From Paracidovorax wautersii (GTDB taxonomy: Bacteria; Pseudomonadota; Gammaproteobacteria; Burkholderiales; Burkholderiaceae_C): a DNA stretch of 64,000 nucleotides. Under the pieces are notes generated by a model. It was not told the DNA's origin. It saw only the letters and a program-made list of their open reading frames with translations, and ran no database searches. Position numbers and translations under genes: made by a program. Positions 8,513 through 18,979 of this stretch are shown here, one piece after another (position 1 is the first letter of the stretch; each line of letters starts with the position of its first letter). The stretch is taken from the NCBI RefSeq assembly GCF_900113035.1, contig NZ_FONX01000006.1:1-64000 (forward strand), read 5' to 3'.

Positions 8513-9577
8513 CTGCCCAAGACCGACATCGCGCGCTACCCCGCGCTGGATCTGCTCTCCACCCTGGTGGCCGTGCTGCGCCCCGACGGCGCGGTGCAGT
8601 TCGCCAATGCCGCCCTGGAAACCTGCCTGGGCCTGTCGCGCCGCACGCTGGAAGGCGCCGACTTCAGCACCTTCTTCACCGACCCCGCCTTGCTGCAGAC
8701 CGCGCTGGCCGGCGCGCGCGGGCAGGACTTCGCCGCGCTGCGCTTCGAGGCCGGGCTGCGCCGCCCGCCGCAGGATCCGCTGCCCGTCCACACCTGCCTG
8801 TCCGTCGCCGAGCACACCGGCGAGGTGCTGCTCGAACTCTGGCCGCTCGAAGCCCAGGCCCGCCAGGACCGCGAGGAGCGCCTGCGCGAACAGGCGCTGG
8901 CCAACAAGGAGCTGATCCGCAACCTGGCGCACGAGATCAAGAACCCGCTGGGCGGCATCCGCGGCGCGGCGCAGCTCCTGGAGATGGAGCTGCAAAGCCG
9001 AGAGCTGACCGAATACACCCAGGTCATCATCCATGAGGCCGACCGCCTGCAGAGCCTGGTGGACCGGCTGCTGGCCCCGCATCGCCACCCGCATCTGGTG
9101 GGCGACGTCAACATCCACGAGGTCTGCGAGCGCGTGCGTTCGCTGGTGCTGGTCGAATTCCCGCAGGGCCTGCGCGTGCAGCGCGACTACGACACGTCGA
9201 TCCCCGAATTCCGCGGCGACCGGGCCCAGCTCATCCAGGCGCTGCTGAACATCGTGCAGAACGCGGCCCAGGCGCTGACCGAGCGCATCGCGCGCGGCGA
9301 TGCCGAGATCGTGCTGCGCACGCGCGTCGCGCGCCAGGTCACCTTCGGCCGGCAGCGGTACCGGCTGGCACTGGAATTGCATGTCATCGATAACGGACCG
9401 GGCGTGCCCGAGGCCATCAAGGAACGGATCTTCTATCCCTTGGTGACGGGTCGGGACGGTGGATCGGGACTGGGACTGACGCTGGCACAGACCTTCGTGC
9501 AGCAGCACCACGGGCTCGTCGAATGCGACAGCGTTCCGGGGCGGACCGACTTCCGCATCCTCATCCCCTTGCCCTGA
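8513..9577 (+). CDS. glnL: Nitrogen regulation sensor histidine kinase NtrB
   Basis: About 354 aa. It phosphorylates NtrC when PII signals nitrogen shortage. A PAS domain (about residues 12-110) is followed by the H-box RNLAHEIKNPLGGIRGAAQ with the phospho-His, then N-box NIVQNAAQAL, G1 DNGPGVPE and G2 GGSGLGLTL of the ATP-binding domain. There is no ATG, GTG or TTG between the in-frame stop at 8462 and GTG 8567, and that GTG would cut into the PAS domain. CTG 8513, five bases after AAAGGGA, best fits the NtrB N terminus, so an unusual CTG start is proposed. ntrC follows. Confidence 0.9.
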   Translation: MPKTDIARYPALDLLSTLVAVLRPDGAVQFANAALETCLGLSRRTLEGADFSTFFTDPALLQTALAGARGQDFAALRFEAGLRRPPQDPLPVHTCLSVAEHTGEVLLELWPLEAQARQDREERLREQALANKELIRNLAHEIKNPLGGIRGAAQLLEMELQSRELTEYTQVIIHEADRLQSLVDRLLAPHRHPHLVGDVNIHEVCERVRSLVLVEFPQGLRVQRDYDTSIPEFRGDRAQLIQALLNIVQNAAQALTERIARGDAEIVLRTRVARQVTFGRQRYRLALELHVIDNGPGVPEAIKERIFYPLVTGRDGGSGLGLTLAQTFVQQHHGLVECDSVPGRTDFRILIPLP

Positions 9578-9629
9578 GGCTCCGCGAGACAAATTTTTGA
9601 ACACAGCGACCCTGACGGGCACAAGGTAG

Positions 9630-11291
<1,662 letters not shown>

Positions 11292-11346
11292 TTCTGCCTT
11301 CCAGCGCAGGCGCAGCAAGCGCCATGCGCTATTGAATTAATAGCAT

Positions 11347-11375
11347 AAAGGACCCGCCGCGCGCGGGTCTTTTCG
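11347..11375 (+). terminator. ntrC terminator
   Basis: GACCCGC and GCGGGTC (11351-11369) form a GC stem flanked by AAAG upstream and TTTTC downstream, about 55 bases after the ntrC stop. Confidence 0.8.
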
Positions 11376-11486
11376 ATTGGGGGCTGCGCGTGGCTGTCCT
11401 ACAGCCGTGCCGCGCATGAGCCGACCCGGGCTTCGGTGGGTGGACTTTGAGAATCGTTTCATCGTTCAACCCACAGGAGCTTTCTC

Positions 11487-12455
11487 ATGGCCGATACCAA
11501 AAGTGCAAACCGCGATCCGCTGACCAACGAACCCGGTGCCCATCCCGTCGGAACCGGCCTGGGCGCCACGGGCGGTGCCGTCGCAGGCGCTGCCGCTGGC
11601 TCGCTGGGCGGTCCCATCGGCGCGGCCATCGGCGGCGTCGCCGGCGCCGTGGCCGGCGGTCTGGCCGGCAAGGCGGCTGCCGAATCCGTCAACCCGACGG
11701 CCGAAGACGCCTACTGGCGCAGCACCTACGACCGCGAGCCCTACTACGAGAGCGGCCGCACCTACGACGAATACCGCCCCGCCTACGAACTGGGCTGGTC
11801 CGCCCGCGACCGCTACCAGGGCCAGGATTTCGATGCCGTCGAACCGCATCTGGCCCGCGACTGGGGCCAGGCCCGCTCCAGCAGCCCGCTGGAATGGGAA
11901 ATCGCCCGCCCCGCCACGCGTGCGGCCTGGGACCGCGTGGAGCGCGGCAGTGCCGAGCTCCACGCAGCTGGCGGCGCAGCCGTGGATGGCAGCGCGGTGG
12001 TGGACAACGCCGACGTGGTGGATGTGCTGGACGACCTGCTCGAATCCTGCCGCGATGGGGAATACGGCTTCCGTGCCTCGGCCGAGCGCGCCGAATCGCC
12101 GGAGCTGAAGACGCTGTTCCTGCGCCATGCCAGCGAATGCGCGGCCGCCGCGGCCGAACTGGAGCGCGAGGTGCGCAACCATGGCGGCGAGCCCTCGTCG
12201 GGCGGCACCATGTCCGGTGCGCTGCATCGCGGCTGGGTGTCGGTGAAGGCGGCGCTTTCCTCCAATGACGACAAGGCCGTGCTGGAAGAGTGCGAGCGCG
12301 GCGAGGATGCCGCCGTGGCCCGCTACCGCAAGGCGCTGCAGTCGCCGCTGCCGGCCAATGTGCGCGCTGTCGTCGAACGCCAGGCCCAGGGCGCCCAGCG
12401 CAACCATGACGAGGTGCGTGCGCTGCGTGACCGTGCCCGGGTGGCCGATCGCTGA
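11487..12455 (+). CDS. Glycine-zipper plus PA2169-type four-helix protein
   Basis: 322 aa. Residues 20-65 are a Gly/Ala-rich membrane-inserting segment of the glycine-zipper type (GATGGAVAGAAAGSLGG). The middle has a hydrophilic repeat-like part rich in Tyr/Arg/Asp. The C-terminal half (about 175-315) matches the PA2169/DUF2383 four-helix bundle style with conserved Glu/His positions, related to ferritin-like folds. A role in envelope stress or metal handling is possible but unproven. A strong ribosome site (CAGGAG) precedes the ATG. Confidence 0.7.
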   Translation: MADTKSANRDPLTNEPGAHPVGTGLGATGGAVAGAAAGSLGGPIGAAIGGVAGAVAGGLAGKAAAESVNPTAEDAYWRSTYDREPYYESGRTYDEYRPAYELGWSARDRYQGQDFDAVEPHLARDWGQARSSSPLEWEIARPATRAAWDRVERGSAELHAAGGAAVDGSAVVDNADVVDVLDDLLESCRDGEYGFRASAERAESPELKTLFLRHASECAAAAAELEREVRNHGGEPSSGGTMSGALHRGWVSVKAALSSNDDKAVLEECERGEDAAVARYRKALQSPLPANVRAVVERQAQGAQRNHDEVRALRDRARVADR

Positions 12456-12515
12456 TCGCTGACGGCATTCATCGCTCGCCGAGCGCCGGACAGTCCCGGC
12501 GCCGGCGCCCCATGC

Positions 12516-12554
12516 AAAAAGCCGCGGGCCCTTCGGGGGCCTCGCGGCTTTTTC
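12516..12554. terminator. Bidirectional terminator between the PA2169-type gene and xthA
   Basis: AAAAAGCCGCG pairs with CGCGGCTTTTT around a GC-rich loop. Both strands have A/T tails, and the flanking genes converge on it, so it can stop transcription from both sides. Confidence 0.88.
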
Positions 12555-12599
12555 CTTGCGGGTGATCGCGCTGCGCCGGGGCTGGCGAAGCGCGCCCGT

Positions 12600-13376
12600 T
12601 CAGCCCAGTTCCACCACCACCGGCGCGTGGTCGCTGGGCTGCGGGTTCTTGCGCGGCGCGCGGTCGATGTGGCAGGCGCGCACCTGGGCCTTGAGCGCGT
12701 CGCTCACCAGGATGTGGTCGATGCGCAGGCCCCGGTTCTTCTGGAAGCCGAGCATGCGGTAGTCCCACCACGAGAAGCTTTTTTCAGGCTGCTCGAACAT
12801 GCGGAAGGCGTCCGTCATGCCCAGCTGCAGCAGCGACTGGAAGTGCGCCCGCTCTTCCACCGTGTGGTGGATGGTGTCCTTCAGGCCCACCGGGTCGAAC
12901 GAGTCGCGGTCTTCCGGCGCCACGTTGAAGTCGCCCACCAGCACCAGACGGGGGTGGGCCTGCAGCTCGCTCTGTACCCAGCGGTGCAGGGCGTCCAGCC
13001 ACTGCAGCTTGTAGGCGAACTTGTCCGAGCCCGGCGCCTGGCCGTTGACGAAATAGCAGTTGATGAGGCGCAGCGGGCCATCGGCCGTGTCCAGCGTGGC
13101 GGCGATGACGCGGGCCTGCACGTCTTCATGGCCGGGAATGTTGCGCACCACGTCGCGCAGCGGAGAGCGGCTCAGGATGGCCACGCCGTTGTAGGTCTTC
13201 TGGCCGAAGGAGGCGGCGTGGTAGCCGGCCTCCTGCAGCGCCTGCAGGGGGAATTTTTCGTCCACCAGTTTCAGTTCCTGCAGGCCGATGGCATCGACCG
13301 GGTTCTCGGCCAGCCAGGCCAGCACCTGGGGCAGGCGGACGGAGAGGGAGTTGACGTTCCAAGTGGCAATCTTCAT
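12600..13376 (-). CDS. xthA: Exodeoxyribonuclease III
   Basis: A 258-aa DNA repair enzyme: 3'-5' exonuclease and AP endonuclease of the exonuclease/endonuclease/phosphatase fold. The signatures ATWNVNSLSVRLPQ, GLQELKL (metal-binding Glu), NCYFVNGQAPGSDKF, VGDFNVAPEDRDS and the C-terminal catalytic SDHAPVVVEL are intact. The gene reads towards the terminator at 12.5 kb. It is the last clear chromosomal gene; its start is about 60 bases from the proposed ICE junction, so the insertion sits in its upstream region and may affect its promoter. Confidence 0.95.
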   Translation of the reverse strand: MKIATWNVNSLSVRLPQVLAWLAENPVDAIGLQELKLVDEKFPLQALQEAGYHAASFGQKTYNGVAILSRSPLRDVVRNIPGHEDVQARVIAATLDTADGPLRLINCYFVNGQAPGSDKFAYKLQWLDALHRWVQSELQAHPRLVLVGDFNVAPEDRDSFDPVGLKDTIHHTVEERAHFQSLLQLGMTDAFRMFEQPEKSFSWWDYRMLGFQKNRGLRIDHILVSDALKAQVRACHIDRAPRKNPQPSDHAPVVVELG

Positions 13377-13438
13377 GAGTTTGTCTAACTTATTGATTTA
13401 TAAGGTAAAAATTGATTATCAAGACCTGGAAAATTGGG

Positions 13439-13476
13439 CTAGCTACCAGCCTAGCTACCAGCAAAAGGGGTGGTAG
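13439..13476. repeat. Tandem 12-bp repeat plus hairpin at the left ICE junction (candidate att)
   Basis: CTAGCTACCAGC occurs twice head to tail (13439-13450 and 13451-13462). The second copy also pairs CTACCA (13455-13460) with TGGTAG (13471-13476) across a 10-base loop. A strongly AT-rich stretch (13381-13435) precedes it, unlike the GC-rich flanks. The position just outside xthA and before foreign-looking genes fits an attachment-site core, but the matching copy at the other end is outside the window. Confidence 0.35.
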
Positions 13477-13517
13477 GAACCAACCGTTCCCTCTTGTGTG
13501 TCATGAAGAGTCATAGT

Positions 13518-14368
13518 ATGCAACTTCATCCCAAGGCCAAAGCCGGACATCGCGGGCCTCTGTCGCGAGAGGAGGAGTTCAAGCCCGGAAAGAACACACC
13601 CTGGCTGCAGACGCCCGCTGACCTGATCGGCCCGCTGTACTTCGGCGCCGAGGACGAAACCATCCCGCCGTTTCTTCTGGCAAGCTTCGACGGCCAGCCG
13701 CCACGTCGCCGTGAATGTGGCGCGGTGCTCCTGTCTTCGAACATCGCCGACGTCTACGAAGACGGCGCCTACGAGCGCTATGGATGCGTGCTCGAGGTGT
13801 GGCTCCACAAGCGCACACGGTGGCGCTACCGCCCAGATGTCGAGCAGCCCGGTGGTCTTCAAGGCAGCGAGCCTGCAGTTTGGCGCCGCCCAGAGGATCA
13901 GAATTCCCTCGACGCGATCCGTGCCGGATCGGGTGAGCAGTGGTACGTGTGGAATCCCAGAGCCGTTTCCATCGTGCGGCGCCTTGCCTATCACGAAGCA
14001 ATCCCGCTGCTGTGCGTCGCCCTGGATGAGGCGGGGCCCGCGGCCAGCTTCAATGGGCTTGTTGTTCATGATTACTCATGCATCTGGTGGGGGCGCATTC
14101 AGGGCAGTCCTCGGCTTTCGGTTCTCGCCTATCGGCAGCAGCTTGAACGCGTACTGCGACGCTATGTGGGGCGTAAGCGATCGCTTCGGCTACGAGACGC
14201 GGCTGAGCCCATGGGTGCTGCGCGCCGCGCGGTACGTGCGCGGGAACCAAGCCCTTCGGCTCGAGGGAGCTCCGGCCGAAAAGTTGAGCATTCTTGAGGG
14301 GTCCTTCGGCATCTCGAGACCGAAATGCGGTGGCGGGTGCCGTGCTCGAGCGGTGCGGCCGGTGCCTA
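13518..14368 (+). pseudogene. Unrecognised ORF with probable frameshift(s)
   Basis: One frame is open from before 13518 (MQLHPKAKAG) to 14297 and reads like a real soluble protein to about 14165. After that, codons in this frame lose the strong third-position GC bias of the region, while the next frame (ARYVRGNQALRLEGAP) gains it. The simplest reading is a frameshift near 14170 and perhaps another near 14310, with the true end near a TAG at about 14368. No family is recognised. It could equally be a sequencing indel. Confidence 0.45.
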
Positions 14369-14505
14369 GCTCTTCGGCGTCGAGAGCTCCTTCGCGACAA
14401 ACAGAGGTGTCACTCCCAGGGTCAGCGCGCCGTGAGTATATCGTTTTGGTAGAGATGGGCTGTTTTTCTAGGAGAATTGCCGAACCTATAGCGAAATTGC
14501 ATCCC

Positions 14506-16077
14506 ATGCCTGACACCCTATTGGGCTTCCACCGGCTTGCCGAGCTCTACGGCATCCAACTGGTACAGCCGCTTTTCTCCCGCAGCCGCCTGGGGCCGGT
14601 GCGCCAGCGCGAAGCGGCGGATGGACGGGAGACGCGAACCTGGACCGCCGCGTATCAGCCCGCGGACAACTTCCGCGGGCACTTCGAGTTCGGTTTGAAG
14701 TACGAGCGGCTGAGCTTTGAGTTCTTCTCGCGGCTGTTCCAGCGGGTCGATCCTCAGGACGTGGTGGCGTGGGTGAAGGATGAGCCCACGGGGAGCTATG
14801 CACGGCGCGCCGCGTTCTTCTACGAGTGGTTCACCGGCCGGCAGCTTGCTGTGCCGGACACGGCGCCCAACGTGGGATACGTGGACGCGATCGATGCCGC
14901 ACAGTATCTGGTCGCCCAGCGGCCGGATCGCGTCCGGCGCTGGCGTATCAACGACAACCTGCCGGGCTCGCGCGACTTCTGCCCCGTGGTGTACTTGGGA
15001 CCGCAGGAGCAGCGCGAATGGCTCTACGACGTGGCGGCGGGCGTCCAGTTGCTCGACGACACCTACGGGCCGGAGTTACTGCTGCGCAGCGCGGCCTGGC
15101 TGACGTTTAAGGAATCGCGGGCGAGTTTCGCCATCGAACACGAGGCGGACAAGCAGGATCGGGTGAAGCGCTTCGCGGCGGCCATCGGTACGTACAGCGG
15201 CCACATGGACGATCCGATGGCGCCCGAGCAATTGCTCACGCTGCAGCAGGCCGTGCTCGGTGAGGCCGCGTTGCGCGTCGGCATTCGCCAGTCGCCGGTG
15301 TTCGTCGGCGAGCGCGGCTTCGTGAGCGAGATCGTCCACTACATTGCCCCGTCCGAGGAACTTGTGGTTGGTATGCTCGATGCGCTGCGCTGCTTCGAGA
15401 ACCGCACGCGGGGCGCAAACCCGGTAGCGCGCGCGGCGGCAGTGTCATTCGCATTCGTCTACCTGCATCCGCTCGCCGATGGCAATGGGCGCATCCACCG
15501 CTTTCTTGTCAATCACCTACTCGCGGCGGACAAGGTGGTGCCCGCCAACATCATCGTGCCGGTCTCGGCGACGATCGCCGGCTCGGCCAAGGGGCGCGCC
15601 GGCTATGACCAGGCCCTGGAGGGCTTCTCCCGGCCCTTCATGCAGGTCTATGTCGATGCCTACCGCTTCGGATCGAAGCGGCTGTGCCCCGATGGCGTCG
15701 AGACCAATTTCGAGTTCCTTCGGACCGAGGACGCGCAGCATGCGTGGCGCTACCTCGACCTGACCGAGCAGGCGCGCTACCTGAGCAGCGTGCTGCGCCA
15801 GACGGTCGAGCAGGAGATGGCGCAGGAGGCACTGGTCCTGCGCCAGTACGACGAGGCGCGCACGGCGATCAAGGACTTTTTGGAGATGCCGGACCAGGAC
15901 GCGGACCGCATCATCCGGTCGCTCAAGGAAGGGGACTGGCAGGTGAGCAACAAGCTGCGCAAGACGCTGCCCCAGATCTTCGCGGAGGACGGTGCCTTCT
16001 ATGCGAGGCATGCGCAGATCATCGCAGCGGTGCGCTCCGTCTTCGAGGGCGAATCGCCGGAGGCAGAGAAGGCCTAG
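14506..16077 (+). CDS. Fic domain protein (probable AMP transferase, class II)
   Basis: About 523 aa. The Fic core motif HPLADGNGRIHR is near residue 325 and supplies the catalytic His, the metal-binding Asp and the anion-hole Asn-Gly. An upstream TFKESRASFAIE carries the (S/T)xxxE inhibitory helix motif on the N-terminal side, which defines class II Fic proteins that block their own ATP site. Family members usually move AMP to a Ser/Thr/Tyr of a target protein. The C-terminal part (about 370-520) looks helical and may recognise the target. The frame is open far upstream; ATG 14506 is chosen, with 14455 as an alternative. Confidence 0.82.
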   Translation: MPDTLLGFHRLAELYGIQLVQPLFSRSRLGPVRQREAADGRETRTWTAAYQPADNFRGHFEFGLKYERLSFEFFSRLFQRVDPQDVVAWVKDEPTGSYARRAAFFYEWFTGRQLAVPDTAPNVGYVDAIDAAQYLVAQRPDRVRRWRINDNLPGSRDFCPVVYLGPQEQREWLYDVAAGVQLLDDTYGPELLLRSAAWLTFKESRASFAIEHEADKQDRVKRFAAAIGTYSGHMDDPMAPEQLLTLQQAVLGEAALRVGIRQSPVFVGERGFVSEIVHYIAPSEELVVGMLDALRCFENRTRGANPVARAAAVSFAFVYLHPLADGNGRIHRFLVNHLLAADKVVPANIIVPVSATIAGSAKGRAGYDQALEGFSRPFMQVYVDAYRFGSKRLCPDGVETNFEFLRTEDAQHAWRYLDLTEQARYLSSVLRQTVEQEMAQEALVLRQYDEARTAIKDFLEMPDQDADRIIRSLKEGDWQVSNKLRKTLPQIFAEDGAFYARHAQIIAAVRSVFEGESPEAEKA

Positions 16078-16155
16078 TCGTGCCTCGCGTGCTCCTGCCC
16101 ATCGCGTCCGCACCGGCGTTACGATGAAGGCCGAGGTCAGAGGAGGGTTGGCGTG

Positions 16156-16545
16156 ATGCCACTACCGGATAGAAAATCAGGCGTGGTCAACGTGCCCGAC
16201 GTCCAGATGCGCGTGCTCCCGTTGGGCGAGCGTCATTTCGTGCCGCGCGTGAGCAGAAACGTGCGGTTGCTCGGAGTCGTTCGACGAGGCTTGGAAACGG
16301 GCGCTCTCGCCTGGTTGCCAGACGGGCGCTACGCGCAGGTCAACGGCGACATTGTTCAGCCCTTGGATCCGGTGGAGGTCGAGGCCGCGCTGCAGTGCGC
16401 AGGGATCGCCGTTCCCGGTGCCGCGCGGGCGGCACGGCGGCCCGATTCCGCGTCGGAACGACCGATGTCCGGCACGCCTACGGTGGTGATCAAGCGGCGC
16501 CGCACGATCCGGCTTCCCGATGAAGGGCACGGCACAGGGGCTTAG
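16156..16545 (+). CDS. Small basic protein next to Fic, function unknown
   Basis: 129 aa, starting at ATG 16156 (or GTG 16153) after a strong GAGGAGG site. A compact N-terminal part contains LAWLPDGRYAQVNGDIVQPL, a short beta-rich element. An Arg/Lys-rich tail (about 95-125) follows. No family is recognised. It lies 78 bases after the fic stop on the same strand, so it may be co-transcribed and could be a partner or regulator of the Fic protein, though nothing in the sequence proves this. Confidence 0.6.
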   Translation: MPLPDRKSGVVNVPDVQMRVLPLGERHFVPRVSRNVRLLGVVRRGLETGALAWLPDGRYAQVNGDIVQPLDPVEVEAALQCAGIAVPGAARAARRPDSASERPMSGTPTVVIKRRRTIRLPDEGHGTGA

Positions 16546-16717
16546 TTGCGGCATGGGCGGTGTCGGCTTGGGGAAGCGACGCCAGAGGGGGTTGGACAGA
16601 AATGCAATTCTGCAGCCATGGCGTGTCCTCGCCATTCGCGCTGGGCGGCACCGACTCGACACTGTGACCGCGCGCGGGCTTGCGCCTCGTCTGCGCAAGC
16701 CCGCGTAAAGGCGAAGA

Positions 16718-18322
16718 TCAGCCGAGTAACTCCAGCACATGCTCTTCCGGGCTCGGCCCTACCGACAGGCGGAAGGTGCGACCCACCATCACTGGAAACC
16801 GTTCCAGGTTGAGCCGTTCCAGCATCGCGCGCAGCGTGGACACGGGGTCGCTGGCGCGCATGCGATGGATGAGTTCGGCCAGCATGGCCGTATCGGCCTC
16901 CATGTCGTCCTCGTGCCAGTGGCCATCCGAATCCACAAAGTCCGATGCCTGCTGAACCGCGCAGCCAGAGCATTCGCCGGCGGGAATGAAAAGCGTCCCT
17001 TCATGGGCGAGGCCATCCTCTTCGAGCTCCACGGTCTCGCCGCCGGCCTCGAGGCGCACGCGTTCGCACAGAACCACGTCGGCCCATAGCCAGCGTCCCT
17101 CCAGCCGCGTGCGGAGTGTCTCGCCCACGGCCCGCACGCTGACGTCGCGGGCCGACAATTCGCGCACGTGGGCATGGACCCAGTGGCCCGGACCCAGGAC
17201 ATGCGCGTCGAAGACGACCATCTTCAACGACCATGCAAGCATCCAATCGGCCATCGATTCATCGGATGGCGCGTCGAGGCTCACCAGGCGGAGCCGGCCC
17301 GATTCGACCTCCTCGCGCGTCGGGGCCGAGGCCAGCGGCTCCATGAAGTCGCGGGAAGGGAACGCCTCCTGGACAGGGTACGTGATCGTGTCGCAGAGTA
17401 CCCGCGGCAGCACCGGCACGTCGTCCAGAAGATCGAGGTGCTTCCACATGTGCATCGCCCCGTAGAACGTCTCGACGAACTCGGCAGCGGGAAGACTGCC
17501 TTTCCTGTGCAGGAGAATCCGCCGCCACAGGTGCGTGACCGCCTCGTCGACCGCCTTGAGCTGTGTGTCCTCATCGATCAGCCTGTCGCGGTCAGGCAGG
17601 CGAGCGAGGTGTCGAGCCGGGTCCAAATGGACCACGTTCGAATCGTCGTGCTCGTCCAAGTGGCTGGGCCGGCGGTTCACGCAGAAGCCCTGCAAGTAGA
17701 CGCGCGTGCGCACCGAGCATCTGCCGTCGACGGACCCCGACAGGCGCACGGCACCGACAGGCGTGTCGTGGAACCCATCGCCGTTGCTGGCGTCGGTCGC
17801 GTCCGGTCTCGGGATCAGCCGCCCATTGAACTCGACGGGCACCGGGAAGCCTCGGCACATCGGGCCGATGCGCCGGTGCAGCCCTTCCAGGTCCACGCCG
17901 TACAGTTCGACGATGGTCCCGGGATGCACGCCGACAGCGCTCGGCCTCACTGGAACGGACGCGTGCGCCAGCGCTGCCGCCGTGTCGATGTCCGCTTCGA
18001 GGCCCCCGCTCGTGACGATGCAGCGCGTGGAGGCATAGAGGCACTTCGAGAAGCCGACCCCGAACGGCTGCTCCTGCCGCTGCAGGTCTTGGTCCCAGCC
18101 GGACTCGTGGAAGGTCAGCAGCTTCTGGAAGTCGCCGAGGCCTCGGCCGTTGTCGCGCACGCGCAGCGTGCGGCTCGGCTCGTCATGGCTCACCTCGATC
18201 AGTGTCGCGCCCGCGCGGCGGGCGTTCTGCAACAGTTCCGAGACGAGGGTGAAGCGGTCTGTGAAGGCATAGCGCTGGTTGCGCAGTGCGCCTTCGCTGT
18301 TGATGCGAACTTGGATCTCCAT
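16718..18322 (-). CDS. GHKL (Hsp90/MORC-like) ATPase
   Basis: About 534 aa. The N-terminal ATP-binding fold shows an N-box (SELLQNARRAG), G1 (DNGRGLGDF) and G2 (FGVGFSKC), as in Hsp90, MutL, MORC and gyrase-B type ATPases. The middle has no kinase H-box, so it is not a sensor kinase. The rest (about 240-534) is unrecognised and mostly acidic. ATG 18322 has GGAG at proper spacing; ATG 18334 does not. It appears co-transcribed with the zinc-ribbon gene upstream. A chaperone or mobile-element defence role is possible, but neither is shown. Confidence 0.75.
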   Translation of the reverse strand: MEIQVRINSEGALRNQRYAFTDRFTLVSELLQNARRAGATLIEVSHDEPSRTLRVRDNGRGLGDFQKLLTFHESGWDQDLQRQEQPFGVGFSKCLYASTRCIVTSGGLEADIDTAAALAHASVPVRPSAVGVHPGTIVELYGVDLEGLHRRIGPMCRGFPVPVEFNGRLIPRPDATDASNGDGFHDTPVGAVRLSGSVDGRCSVRTRVYLQGFCVNRRPSHLDEHDDSNVVHLDPARHLARLPDRDRLIDEDTQLKAVDEAVTHLWRRILLHRKGSLPAAEFVETFYGAMHMWKHLDLLDDVPVLPRVLCDTITYPVQEAFPSRDFMEPLASAPTREEVESGRLRLVSLDAPSDESMADWMLAWSLKMVVFDAHVLGPGHWVHAHVRELSARDVSVRAVGETLRTRLEGRWLWADVVLCERVRLEAGGETVELEEDGLAHEGTLFIPAGECSGCAVQQASDFVDSDGHWHEDDMEADTAMLAELIHRMRASDPVSTLRAMLERLNLERFPVMVGRTFRLSVGPSPEEHVLELLG

Positions 18323-18586
18323 GGGTTTCTCCATCGGAAAGAAAGGCCACGGGCGACGAGGGCAGCCGTGGCGCGAGGAAGGGCCCGCGAGGAGCGGAAA
18401 CTCTGCGGGTGCGATTCGAAGGACCGCGAATGTGCGGCCTGGGAGACGAACGACGCCGCGCGAGCCGGCGCCGCGGCCGGCTGGCTGGGAGCGCCAAGGC
18501 GCCCCGGACTCGCTCGCGTCACGTTCAGAAGAAAGGAAGTGCGTCGTCCCCGAGGGAGACGACGCACCATGGCCCTCGCGGCGCGA

Positions 18587-18979
18587 TCAATGCGGCGCCG
18601 GCGCCACCATCGACTGCAGCCGGTCGATGACCCCAGGCTCGACGAAGACGCAGGCCTGCTTGTCAGGGATCGGCACATCGAAGATCTGCGAAAACACCGG
18701 CCGCCGCAGGTGGGCCAGCCGGCCCGTTCGGTACGCCTGCTCGGGCTTCAGGCGTCCGTCCGCCGGCGGGCCGCTGCGCTCTGGATCGCACTCGACCAGC
18801 GCGACGTAGCCGTCATCGAACAGCTTCTGGTGCTCGGGGCACAGGCCCCAGCCCGTGGTCGTGTGAGGCTCCATGCTCGCGCGCAAGCGCTTGTCCAGCA
18901 GGATGGCGCCGGTGTCGAACGTCGTGCCGCACACCAGGCAGGCGTGCTGCTCGAGAGAAACGTGGGACTTCTCGCTCAT
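18587..18979 (-). CDS. Zinc-ribbon-like small protein
   Basis: A 130-aa protein with two likely zinc-binding pairs, CLVCG near residue 14 and CPEH near residue 47, then a compact C-terminal part with KQACVFVEPGVI. I do not know the function. It is transcribed just ahead of the GHKL ATPase gene on the same strand (about 265 bases between), which suggests a two-gene unit. The gap between them holds no clear ORF. Confidence 0.6.
   Translation of the reverse strand: MSEKSHVSLEQHACLVCGTTFDTGAILLDKRLRASMEPHTTTGWGLCPEHQKLFDDGYVALVECDPERSGPPADGRLKPEQAYRTGRLAHLRRPVFSQIFDVPIPDKQACVFVEPGVIDRLQSMVAPAPH

Noticed and set aside
13381-13480. A tRNA gene as ICE attachment site
   Set aside because: No cloverleaf, anticodon arm or T-loop pattern (GGTTCGAATCC-like) is present near the junction.
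14455-16077. One very long ORF (788 aa) from 13711 through the Fic gene
   Set aside because: The part before about 14170 is out of frame with the coding signal of the preceding ORF, and the region 14300-14450 is Arg/Ser-rich without domain features. Only the part from 14506 (or 14455) reads as Fic.
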